A program made the position numbers and the translations under genes. The notes beneath the pieces are model-generated. The model did not search any database. It saw only the letters and a program-made list of their open reading frames with translations, and was not told the DNA's origin. A stretch of 64,000 nucleotides of DNA from Psychrosphaera haliotis (GTDB lineage: Bacteria; Pseudomonadota; Gammaproteobacteria; Enterobacterales; Alteromonadaceae): positions 434,001 to 498,000 of the forward strand of contig NZ_BAAAFQ010000004.1 in NCBI RefSeq assembly GCF_039523615.1. Direction: 5' to 3'. Below are positions 1 through 8,525 of the stretch, piece by piece (position 1 is the stretch's first letter; each line of letters starts with the position of its first letter).

Positions 1-602
1 ATTGCAGTTGCGTGCAATGGAATATCAGGACGAGACCATGCATCTGGTGCAGGAGAAAGGTCATCTGTATTTGTTTCGCCAGTTACTTTAAATACTTTAA
101 CTGTAATTTTTTCAGCAACTTTAGGCTTGTTTAAGAACCATTCAGCATTCGCCCACGATTCCATAACTTCTTTAGCGGTCTCGTTTCCTGCGTCTGCTTT
201 GTCTTTAACGTCAAAAAACGCATCAAACATTAACAATGTCTTTTTAAGGCCTGTTGCAGCTGTTGCTGCTAGGTCTGCATTGTCTAAAAGGTCAATCATT
301 GGCTCGATATTGTAACCACCAAGCATTGTACCTAGTAATTCAGTTGCTTTTTCAGCAGAAAGAATTGGCGAGCTTGCTTCGCTTTTTGCAACAGCAGCTA
401 AAAAGCCTGCTTTAACATAAGCGGCATCATCTACACCTGGAGGTACACGATTTGTTAACAAATCTAAAATAAATTCTTCTTCGCCAGCTGGCGGGTTTTT
501 GATTAGCTCTACTAAATCAGCAACTTGCGCTGCATCTAGTGGCTTAGGAACGATACCTTCAGCGGCACGCTCTTCAACGTGTTTACGATATTCTTGAAGC
601 AC
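1..602 (-). CDS. acnB: Aconitate hydratase B, 5' part (runs off window start)
   Basis: Bifunctional aconitate hydratase/2-methylisocitrate dehydratase of the TCA cycle, cytoplasmic. Only the first ~200 residues lie in the window; the rest, including the Fe-S cysteines, is beyond base 1. The translation from the GTG at 600-602 begins with L-Q-E-Y-R-K-H-V-E-E-R-A-A-E-G and continues with NPPAGEEEF, LLTNRVPPGVD and GETNTDDLSPAPDAWSRPD. These are the hallmarks of the AcnB N-terminal HEAT-like domain. The GTG start is supported by GAGGA about 8 nt upstream and matches the usual AcnB N-terminus. Gene identity is close to certain. Confidence 0.95.
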   Translation of the reverse strand, partial: MLQEYRKHVEERAAEGIVPKPLDAAQVADLVELIKNPPAGEEEFILDLLTNRVPPGVDDAAYVKAGFLAAVAKSEASSPILSAEKATELLGTMLGGYNIEPMIDLLDNADLAATAATGLKKTLLMFDAFFDVKDKADAGNETAKEVMESWANAEWFLNKPKVAEKITVKVFKVTGETNTDDLSPAPDAWSRPDIPLHATA

Positions 603-771
603 AATGATGTCCTCTTGTTTTATATAGGTGTCACTTCGCACAAAGTAACTATAGACATGAATGTCAGAAAGCGGCTAATTATAGAGACTGGCGGACCTAA
701 AAGAAATAACCTGAACGATATTTAGCTATATTTTGAATATAAATATTCGTGATGGTGTGACAATTAATATT

Positions 772-799
772 GCCACCTATCTGCAAAAGCATAGGTGGC
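772..799 (-). terminator. Strong hairpin downstream of the subtilase gene
   Basis: A 9-bp perfect inverted repeat (GCCACCTAT / ATAGGTGGC) with an inner GC-AAAA-GC mini-stem lies 26 bp after the protease stop codon. The tract after it on the minus strand is only weakly T-rich (AATATTAATT), so termination efficiency is uncertain. Confidence 0.45.
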
Positions 800-824
800 A
801 AGCTTTTAAGCATAATTAAAGAGT

Positions 825-3800
825 TTATTTACGAATCAACAACTTGTTTAATAATTGAGCTCGTTTGATAAACAACAAGGCAAATACCATTAAAATCATC
901 ATTGGTGATGAACTACCACCTGAACTTTTAGTTGGTGTAGTAGTTGGTGTTGGTGTAACTGGCGTGGTTACCGCTTTCTTATTAAGGGTAATTGTAGCCT
1001 GCTGAGTCACTTCAGCAATTCCATCCGTTAAGATTAACTTAATAACCCCAGATGCTGCATTAGACGAGGTATATGTAACATCAATTTCCTGACCAATAAT
1101 AAAGTTGCCTGAGCGACTATCTGTAGTGAAACCTTCTGGTAATTCCCATAAGTAAAATAGCTCACTGTCAACGTCAGTACCTGCAGCCGACAGGGTGATT
1201 GTATCGCCTTCTGTAATGCTACTTGGGACATTTAATGCAGTGATTACAGGTGCATCATTCACAGCCGTAATAATTACATTCACACTTGCGGTGGAGGTTT
1301 TGTCATTACTATTAGTTACAGAGTAACTGAATGAGTCTGAACCAAAGTAATTGGCATCAGGTGCATAAGTAAATACTCCGCCATTTACCGAAACCGTGCC
1401 ATTTGACGGCTCGCTTTCTAGGGCAAGACTTGAACTATTAATAGTAAAGTCTTGCTCTTCAGTAAACACATTGGTTAAACGGCCTTCATTTCCAACACGT
1501 GCAACAACCCCTGCACGATCACCTGTTAAGTCATTATCTAACACACTCACTGTGATTGACCCATCTTCGTCTATGGAAACATTGTCATTGATTGCAAACT
1601 CAGAATTAAAATCAACATTGTTAATTGTGAAATCAACGGTAAGTGTAGCCGCGGCAACATATTCAAATGACAGTCCAGACGTTGCAGAAGTAACTGCTGA
1701 TTGACCAGTACCATTAAACCAATACGAGTAACCCAATGTGCCATCCGGAGACTCTAACCCAACGGTATAAAAGTTAGGTTGTTGAGGAACATCCATATAG
1801 TTAAACCAGATGTTGTCTGTGCCTTTTTCAATAATAACTTGGAAAGTAAAAGCAACATCAGCACTTGTTATTCCCCAGTAATCCAGTCCAAACCCTTGGC
1901 TTTCACTTACCCAAAGCTGAACCTCATGCCATTGAATGATCAAATACTCAGAGCCGTTCGCCGCATAGTCTAGATAATAAAGGCTGCCTCCACCTGTATC
2001 CAAAGCGCTTGTATCTGCTAATTCATCTAAATCGAAATCAGTCCAAAACGGCGCTAACACACCTGAGATATCACTTTGTGCTGGTACGTTGCGGTTTGCT
2101 GCTAAATTCACCGACGCAGGAAGGTCATTGCCAATGATGATCAAACCATTTTCACTTACTGTAATCTTAGATTGTGCTTCACCGAAATAATCAAACTCAA
2201 TAGGCAGCTCAAATGTAAATTCGTCACAACCACTATTACAAGTCACGATATTTGCATTTAAACCGCTATCACTTAAATCAAGGTTAATCGGCAACTCACT
2301 GGAAGTATTAAACTTCGCTGGCTCAAGATTGGAATTAACCACTAAGCTAGAAGACGTTTTTTCAATAGACGTCGCTAATGGTGACTGCACAGAATCAACA
2401 TCAAATTCCGCGCCACCTAATGCGTCTAACTCTACTTTAAATGTATTGTTTGTAGTGGTGTTAGTTGTCTCCAGTCTATAGCTCTCCGAGCCTGTATCAC
2501 TATTGGTTTTTGTTAGTGTTATTTTGTCGCTATTCTCAATGCCTTGTGAAATTGCTATAGCTTGTGTAATTGTTTGACCTTGTCCATTACTCCAAACTAA
2601 TTGACCAAAATACCAGCCGGGTGCAGCATCTAACGGTAACTCAAATTCAACGCTGAAGTCAGTTTGCTGATTATCTGCGTCTAGTGTTAATACAAATGGA
2701 GCTAAAGAAGCCGAGATGTTTGCGTCAAACATTTCCACTTCACCAGTCCAAGTTTGAGCTTGTGATGACAAAGTGATCAGTTTGTTCGATATTTCACAGA
2801 GTATAAAACATTGATTGTTCGCTAAGTTTGGCTTTTCCGCATAGGTTGTAGATGCCATCGCCTTTTCAATGTTTAATCGTCCAGATCCTGTTTCAAACGC
2901 GGTAGCAAGCCTTGTATCTGTTGTATCTGTGACCCCAGTATCAACGCTGCTAATTAGAATGTTCTTAATTTGCGTAGCAGTTAACTCATCATTGTATTGC
3001 TTAAGCAAAGCCGCCGCGCCAGAAACCATTGGCGTTGCCATACTAGTTCCACCTAAATAAACGTAATCTAAACCTGGACTCACTTCATCGTCAGGCGATG
3101 CAGCAGATAAGATCAAGTCACCCGGCGCTGACATATCAGGTTTAATAAAACCATCATCACCGTTTGGCCCTAGTGAACTAAAGCCCGAAACTACATCGGC
3201 AAGTTCAGCGTCATTTGATGATTCAAACATGCCGTTCATGGAGAAATTTTCTGCGCCGCTGTTACTCAAAAAGTCGAGAATGCGTTGACCATTAACATCA
3301 CTTACAAATGTGGTTGGTATCGTTATCGAGTCATCCAGTTGCATGCGTATTAGCGCGCCAGGTTCGTTATTCAATACTACCAAAGCTACAGCTCCAGCCT
3401 CTTGTGCAAAGCCAGCTTTAGCTGCAAACGTACACGTCCCTCTTTTTACAATGGCAACCTTGTCAGTTACTGAACCTGAAGTCCAAGCGTTACACCCAAG
3501 TTGCCCCTCATCTGTTGCTAATACACCAGTCGCATTAAATGTTGTACCATCCACAAAACCATCGCCAGGTAAAGAAACAACACGGTTACTACCGAATTCT
3601 AAAATATAACCAGATATAAGGTCCGTGGTAATTGATGCAACGGTAATCCCGGATTCAATACAACCTGGACAGCCAATTGATTTCGGGCCCAGCTCACCTT
3701 CATTACCAGCAGCTGATACAACTACAATATTGCTTGCTTCTAATTCTTCAAAAACTGTTTTGTAAATTGAATTATTTGGTGAACCACCAGAGTCAGATCC

Positions 3801-4778
3801 CCAGCTGTTATTAATAATATGAGCACCGTCTTTGGCCGCATCGTTTAACGCAGCTAGCAAACCTGCTGAATCTCCGGTTCCATCTTGTCCCCAAAGTGCT
3901 TTGTAAACCATTAAATAAGCACCAGGTGCCACCCCAACTAAGATCTCGCCCGACTCAGTAACCACCTCTCTACCTGTTGCAATACCCGCAACATGGGAGC
4001 CATGACCGCTCAGTGCTTGCGGTGAATTAAACTCGCCATCGGCTAAATTAGCTTGTTCGTAAAACCTTGCAGTTATTAATTTATTATTACAAAACGAAGG
4101 AACTTCAGCACAATAATCATCGGTTGCTTTAGTCGCTGGAGCCTCCATTCCTGCATCTCTAAACATAGGGTTTTCTGGATTAATACCAGAGTCAATGACA
4201 GCTATTCTAATTCCTTTTCCTGCCATTGATTGCCCGCCCACTTTATCCCAAGCTTCATAGGCTTTTATAAGAGGCAAAGCACGGTCCAATTTTGCTTGGT
4301 AGGTTTCAACTGGGTAAGCCGCTTTAACATTTGGTAAACTTCTTAACTGCTCTAATGACAACTTGGTTTCTAGAGCTATACCGTTAATAACAAAGTCATA
4401 CTCAGCATATACTTTGGCCGATACATCTTGTTTAGTGATCGAGTATTTAATATTTTGGCGTTGTTTAATTTGAGCAGCTTGTTCCAGCTTCAACGAAGAA
4501 CTAGGTGAATTAACCGAACTTGCGCCTGCCTTTTGATGCTTTAATATCGATTTTGCTTCACGCTGTATTTGAATGAGCGGCGTACTATTTAGCTGAATAA
4601 TGTATTTATCTTTCTCAACATTACGTTGCTGATGCGACATCACTTTTTGGCCGATCAAACGTTGCTTCAATTCGACTTGGTTAGTTGTTTGACTCGCACT
4701 AACTGTAAATACGCTAGATAAGCCTAATAAAGCCACACAACCAATTATTGGCAGGGTACTTTTTATATTCATATTCAA
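825..4778 (-). CDS. Secreted subtilisin-like (S8) serine protease with PA insert and GlyGly-CTERM tail
   Basis: Extracellular or surface endopeptidase, 1317 aa. In order: signal peptide (~1-29); inhibitor I9-type propeptide (~55-160, starting YIIQLN); S8 catalytic domain with Asp196 (AVIDSG), His259 (GHGSHVAG), oxyanion Asn359 (AAGNEG) and Ser579 (GGTSMATP); a PA domain inserted at ~415-510; a long beta-rich region; a cadherin/VCBS-type repeat (~1100-1200: DNDLTGD, GTVSVNGGVFTYAPDANYFGSDSFSYSV); a PTPTTTPT linker; then SSGGSSS, a hydrophobic helix and a basic end. That C-terminus is a GlyGly-CTERM signal, normally processed by rhombosortase after type II secretion. Such large proteases feed marine bacteria on external protein. 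It stands alone, divergent from the NhaC gene. Confidence 0.93.
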   Translation of the reverse strand: MNMNIKSTLPIIGCVALLGLSSVFTVSASQTTNQVELKQRLIGQKVMSHQQRNVEKDKYIIQLNSTPLIQIQREAKSILKHQKAGASSVNSPSSSLKLEQAAQIKQRQNIKYSITKQDVSAKVYAEYDFVINGIALETKLSLEQLRSLPNVKAAYPVETYQAKLDRALPLIKAYEAWDKVGGQSMAGKGIRIAVIDSGINPENPMFRDAGMEAPATKATDDYCAEVPSFCNNKLITARFYEQANLADGEFNSPQALSGHGSHVAGIATGREVVTESGEILVGVAPGAYLMVYKALWGQDGTGDSAGLLAALNDAAKDGAHIINNSWGSDSGGSPNNSIYKTVFEELEASNIVVVSAAGNEGELGPKSIGCPGCIESGITVASITTDLISGYILEFGSNRVVSLPGDGFVDGTTFNATGVLATDEGQLGCNAWTSGSVTDKVAIVKRGTCTFAAKAGFAQEAGAVALVVLNNEPGALIRMQLDDSITIPTTFVSDVNGQRILDFLSNSGAENFSMNGMFESSNDAELADVVSGFSSLGPNGDDGFIKPDMSAPGDLILSAASPDDEVSPGLDYVYLGGTSMATPMVSGAAALLKQYNDELTATQIKNILISSVDTGVTDTTDTRLATAFETGSGRLNIEKAMASTTYAEKPNLANNQCFILCEISNKLITLSSQAQTWTGEVEMFDANISASLAPFVLTLDADNQQTDFSVEFELPLDAAPGWYFGQLVWSNGQGQTITQAIAISQGIENSDKITLTKTNSDTGSESYRLETTNTTTNNTFKVELDALGGAEFDVDSVQSPLATSIEKTSSSLVVNSNLEPAKFNTSSELPINLDLSDSGLNANIVTCNSGCDEFTFELPIEFDYFGEAQSKITVSENGLIIIGNDLPASVNLAANRNVPAQSDISGVLAPFWTDFDLDELADTSALDTGGGSLYYLDYAANGSEYLIIQWHEVQLWVSESQGFGLDYWGITSADVAFTFQVIIEKGTDNIWFNYMDVPQQPNFYTVGLESPDGTLGYSYWFNGTGQSAVTSATSGLSFEYVAAATLTVDFTINNVDFNSEFAINDNVSIDEDGSITVSVLDNDLTGDRAGVVARVGNEGRLTNVFTEEQDFTINSSSLALESEPSNGTVSVNGGVFTYAPDANYFGSDSFSYSVTNSNDKTSTASVNVIITAVNDAPVITALNVPSSITEGDTITLSAAGTDVDSELFYLWELPEGFTTDSRSGNFIIGQEIDVTYTSSNAASGVIKLILTDGIAEVTQQATITLNKKAVTTPVTPTPTTTPTKSSGGSSSPMMILMVFALLFIKRAQLLNKLLIRK

Positions 4779-5013
4779 ACTCTTAATTGGTTTTATTGGA
4801 ACACTAATTCATAACAATGTAGAAAGCACTGATACAAAGCGGCTGGACATAATAGATTCTGATTATCCTATGTCCAATATTAGTTTAAATAACCTACTAT
4901 AATTTTGTAACTAAGTATGTATTAAATAATTCGGTATACACCTTATGTTTGAGACGCTTTTATTGTGTTATAACAGCAATATTATTTAGTTATTGAAAAT
5001 ACGAGGAATGTCT

Positions 5014-6396
5014 GTGTCTGAATGGATGACCATATTGCCGCCGTTATTAGCGGTTATTGTAGTACTTTGGAAAAAAGAAGTAATTTTGGCGCTGCTGGTT
5101 GCCATTTTTTGCTCTGAATTACTGCTTATTCTTAGCTCACAAGGTTTACAACCTGCACTTACTGAGTTCTCAATAGCTAGCGTAGAGCGTGTAATCGGTG
5201 TATTTGGCTCACCCGATAATACACGTATTTTAACCTTCTCGATGTTAGTGGGCGCTTTACTGGGTTTCATGCGCTACTCTGGTGGAGTAACCGCTACCGT
5301 TGAATTTCTTATTAAAAAAGGCATCAGTGGCACGGCTCGTCGAGCAAGAATGTTACCCTTTTTAACTGGTATTACTATTTTCATAGAATCCAATCTATCT
5401 GTACTAATGTCGGGCATTATCTCAAGAGGATTATTCGACAAGTTTAATATGAGTCGAGCAAGGCTTGCTTATATTATTGATAGTACCAGCGCACCAATTT
5501 GCATTCTCATTTTGATGAACGGTTGGGGCGCATATGTATTAGGATTAGTTAGCAGTTACGAACTAGAACAGTCTGCAGTTTCAACTCTAATTCAAACTAT
5601 CCCTCTTAATTTTTATGCCTTAATCACTATCGCCATTGTGTTGTACACTATTATTGCTGACAAAACACACGGACCTATGAAAGAAGCAGAGGCAAATCCT
5701 AAAAAAGCATTAGAGACCACTGACATTGAGATAGAAGCCTCTAAACCTCGCTTTATGCTAATCCCTTTATTTACCATGTCAGTTTCTATGGTTGGCTTTA
5801 TGTTCTGGACTGGAAACGGCAATTTTACCGATGGTTCTGGTTCTCGTTCAGTGCTTTACGCAACTGCATTGGCGGCATTAGTTGCCTATGTCATGATGAT
5901 TATGAGCGGCCGTTTTACCCACAAAAAAATGACAGAAATTAGCTTTAAAGGCATGAATGAATTACTGCCGTTAGTTGTAATTGTTTTGTTTTCGTTAGCG
6001 CTAGGTGCAAGCTTAAAAGAGCTAGGCACAGGTAAATTTATAGCGAGTATCGTTGCTGGAAACATTCCACTATTTTTAATCCCTGCGCTTATTTTTGTCG
6101 CCGGCGGATTAATGTCTTTCTCTACTGGAACATCTTGGGGAACCTTTGCGCTGTTAATCCCAATTGGCATGCCACTTGTTATTGAGCTAGGTTTGCCTGC
6201 ACCACTAATTTTGTCGGCAATATTGGGCGGTGGTATTTTTGGTGATCACTGTTCACCAATTTCTGATACTACTGCAGTATCTGCCGTTGCCTCAGGCTGT
6301 GACTTGCTTGAACACGTAAAAACACAGCTACCTTACGCCCTTACGGCGGGTGGTTTAACCGTTGTATTCTATATCATTGCCGGTTTAGTTATGTAG
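5014..6396 (+). CDS. NhaC-family Na+/H+ antiporter
   Basis: Inner-membrane transporter, 460 aa, about 11-12 hydrophobic segments, of the NhaC (Na_H_antiporter) family. Family signatures near the C-terminus are SFSTGTSWGTFALLIPIGMPL and GGGIFGDHCSPISDTT. The expected activity is Na+ export in exchange for H+, but substrates vary in this family and some members carry organic anions. I chose GTG at 5014 because GAGGA (5003-5007) sits 6 nt before it. The in-frame ATG at 5008 touches that Shine-Dalgarno, and a TTG at 4993 has none. It converges on the GH3 gene of the salvage cluster, so the two are not co-transcribed. Confidence 0.85.
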   Translation: MSEWMTILPPLLAVIVVLWKKEVILALLVAIFCSELLLILSSQGLQPALTEFSIASVERVIGVFGSPDNTRILTFSMLVGALLGFMRYSGGVTATVEFLIKKGISGTARRARMLPFLTGITIFIESNLSVLMSGIISRGLFDKFNMSRARLAYIIDSTSAPICILILMNGWGAYVLGLVSSYELEQSAVSTLIQTIPLNFYALITIAIVLYTIIADKTHGPMKEAEANPKKALETTDIEIEASKPRFMLIPLFTMSVSMVGFMFWTGNGNFTDGSGSRSVLYATALAALVAYVMMIMSGRFTHKKMTEISFKGMNELLPLVVIVLFSLALGASLKELGTGKFIASIVAGNIPLFLIPALIFVAGGLMSFSTGTSWGTFALLIPIGMPLVIELGLPAPLILSAILGGGIFGDHCSPISDTTAVSAVASGCDLLEHVKTQLPYALTAGGLTVVFYIIAGLVM

Positions 6397-6404
6397 TTCA
6401 ATTA

Positions 6405-6459
6405 GGGCACTTACTCTTGCTTAAATCTTACTCTTGATTAAATAAAGACGTTAGTGCCC
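6405..6459. repeat. Hairpin enclosing a 17-bp tandem duplication
   Basis: Between the convergent NhaC and GH3 genes, GGGCACTTA (6405-6413) pairs with TTAGTGCCC (6451-6459; 8 of 9 positions). In and beside the loop are two adjacent 17-bp copies, CTTACTCTTGCTTAAAT (6410-6426) and CTTACTCTTGATTAAAT (6427-6443), differing at one base. It may serve as a bidirectional terminator, but there is no strong T tract. Confidence 0.5.
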
Positions 6460-6479
6460 ATTTGATTTAACAACAATGT

Positions 6480-8459
6480 TTATGTGCCCTTCGCTGTTTT
6501 GACTGGACTCTTGCCCGCTCCCTTTATTAGGCCAAACAGTTGCTTCGCAATACTTTCATATGCCTCACCTTTTATAACTCTGTTTTCCATGCTGTCTTCA
6601 TGCGAGCCTGAACGCGTGCCAGATTCGAAATAGACGTTATAACTGTACGTCGACATTACTGAATCTACTTGCGCTTTAAAGTACTCCACTTCATAGGGAG
6701 CCCTAAGACTGACAAAAACAGTCTGTAAACCAAGTGATTTTGCTTTTTTGAACAGCGCCATATATCGCGCATTTTTTTGATTAGTCGATATCGAACGTAA
6801 TTGGCGTCGTTCCGCTTGGTCTACACCAACCATTTCGTAAGGTGATTGTTTGGGCGATATAGAACCTATCAGCAAACCATCAAATTTTGCACCATGACTT
6901 AAAGAACCAGTATTTTTAGACTGTGAGTGAATCAACGCAGCCTCGGATAAGCAGGTTAATTCAACACGTTTTACTTTGGGATTCTTTGTGTTTTTTGCAG
7001 CCTGGGCCTCATTAATAGCATTTGAAAAAGCCTCACACTTGCCTGAGTCCGGCATAACCGACAGCAATCGATAAATAGCATTATCTCGATTTTGTTTTGT
7101 TTCCTGACGATAAATAGCTAAATGACCATTACCTTTTAATACAGTCAGGCTTTTATCTGAAAGTTGTTGGTGAAGTCCTTTGTTTTGTAGTTGCTGGCCT
7201 TTCTCTTTGTTATGCAATTGCTGGTCTTGCGGCTCTTGGGCTTTAGTTTTGAGTTTCAATTTAGTCACTAGAATGGACTGATACGAATACCATAATTCTT
7301 GTTTATTTATATCGCCCTTCAGTACTTTATCTTTTAGTTTTGTTATTAAATGGGTAAAGGCGTTTATTTGCGATGGACTATCAATCACCATTGGCATTAA
7401 CGCGACATCAATACCAGCGTTAAAGGTTTCAGTTACTGCTTGTTCTGCAGTGAAGTGTTTAGCAATTGCTCCCATATCCAACGCGTCAGAAATGACTAAG
7501 CCTCTAAAGCCATATTCTTTTTTTAACAGTCCCGTGATAATTTTTCTTGATAATGTTGCTGGCCTGGTGATCTGCAAACCCGCTTTTGAGGTGATTTGGC
7601 TATTGTCCAATGCTGGAAACTGAATGTGCGCAGACATAATAAAATCCACTGCATTTGTTTCGCTCAAATAACGAAATGGAGGTAGCTCTACTTTTTCCAA
7701 CTCTTGGCGCGGCGATATCACTGCAGACAAACCTGAATGACTGTCTATTGACGTATTTCCGTGACCTGGGAAATGTTTTGCTGTTGTTAATATATTAGCG
7801 TGACGCATGCCTTCAGACATAGCTTGTCCAAGCACACCCACAACCTTTGGGTTGTCACCAAAGGAACGCACGTTTATCACTGGGTTGTTGGGGTTATTAT
7901 TAACATCTACATTAGGAGCAAAGTTTAAATTGAAGCCTAACTGGTGAAGTTGCTGTCCAATGGCCTGTCCAACTTCGTTTGCATAGTCAGCTTTATGTGA
8001 ATGGTAAGTAGCTCCAATCGCCATGTTTCCAGAGAACGCCGCATACTCAACTCTTGGTAACCGAGCGACACGCCCACCTTCTTGATCAATGCCAATAAAC
8101 AAGGGCAAACTCGACTTTGACTGCGACGCAGCCAGTTGAAACTCTTGGTTTAACTGTGTGACTTGTTGGGTGTTTTGAATGTTCTCAGAAAATAAAATAA
8201 CGCCACCAATACCAGACTCTCGAATAAAGCGTTTTATTTCCGGATTTAATACCACTAATGGTTCAGTGCAGTGTTTTTTCTTTTGTTCACAGTAAAACCT
8301 AAAGTCCAACATCATTTTTTGCGCTAAAGCAGTTTTGATCCAATCGTTTGAATCTGGCATGGCTTTAAAACCGTGACGCTTTTCAGTTGCTTCCGCTTTA
8401 GTAAATGAACTACAAAATAGAGCAATTACGATGAACAAAAAGATATTTTTAATCTGCAC
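6480..8459 (-). CDS. Exported GH3 beta-N-acetylglucosaminidase (two-domain NagZ type)
   Basis: Removes GlcNAc from the non-reducing end of muropeptides or GlcNAc-MurNAc disaccharides. 659 aa from the GTG at 8457-8459. That start gives a clean signal peptide (VQIKNIFLFIVIALFCSSF) and leaves 66 bp to the divergent kinase-etherase gene; the longer frame would overlap that gene. The GH3 domain has KHFPGHG (~228-234), an Asp239/His241 acid-base dyad and nucleophile Asp325 (VISDALDM). Their spacing equals that of Bacillus subtilis NagZ (Asp232/His234, Asp318). An extra C-terminal domain of ~250 aa makes it about twice E. coli NagZ. The signal peptide points to a periplasmic or secreted enzyme, unlike the cytosolic E. 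coli one. Confidence 0.88.
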   Translation of the reverse strand: MQIKNIFLFIVIALFCSSFTKAEATEKRHGFKAMPDSNDWIKTALAQKMMLDFRFYCEQKKKHCTEPLVVLNPEIKRFIRESGIGGVILFSENIQNTQQVTQLNQEFQLAASQSKSSLPLFIGIDQEGGRVARLPRVEYAAFSGNMAIGATYHSHKADYANEVGQAIGQQLHQLGFNLNFAPNVDVNNNPNNPVINVRSFGDNPKVVGVLGQAMSEGMRHANILTTAKHFPGHGNTSIDSHSGLSAVISPRQELEKVELPPFRYLSETNAVDFIMSAHIQFPALDNSQITSKAGLQITRPATLSRKIITGLLKKEYGFRGLVISDALDMGAIAKHFTAEQAVTETFNAGIDVALMPMVIDSPSQINAFTHLITKLKDKVLKGDINKQELWYSYQSILVTKLKLKTKAQEPQDQQLHNKEKGQQLQNKGLHQQLSDKSLTVLKGNGHLAIYRQETKQNRDNAIYRLLSVMPDSGKCEAFSNAINEAQAAKNTKNPKVKRVELTCLSEAALIHSQSKNTGSLSHGAKFDGLLIGSISPKQSPYEMVGVDQAERRQLRSISTNQKNARYMALFKKAKSLGLQTVFVSLRAPYEVEYFKAQVDSVMSTYSYNVYFESGTRSGSHEDSMENRVIKGEAYESIAKQLFGLIKGAGKSPVKTAKGT

Positions 8460-8525
8460 TTTATTTACGTTTCCAGTCTGAGGTTTTTTTAGTACATTGT
8501 TGTTGCATAACAGGATACCATTTTT

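Noticed and set aside
127..315. Plus-strand reading frame in the first 600 bases
   Set aside because: It is the antisense of acnB, whose translation on minus is unmistakable.
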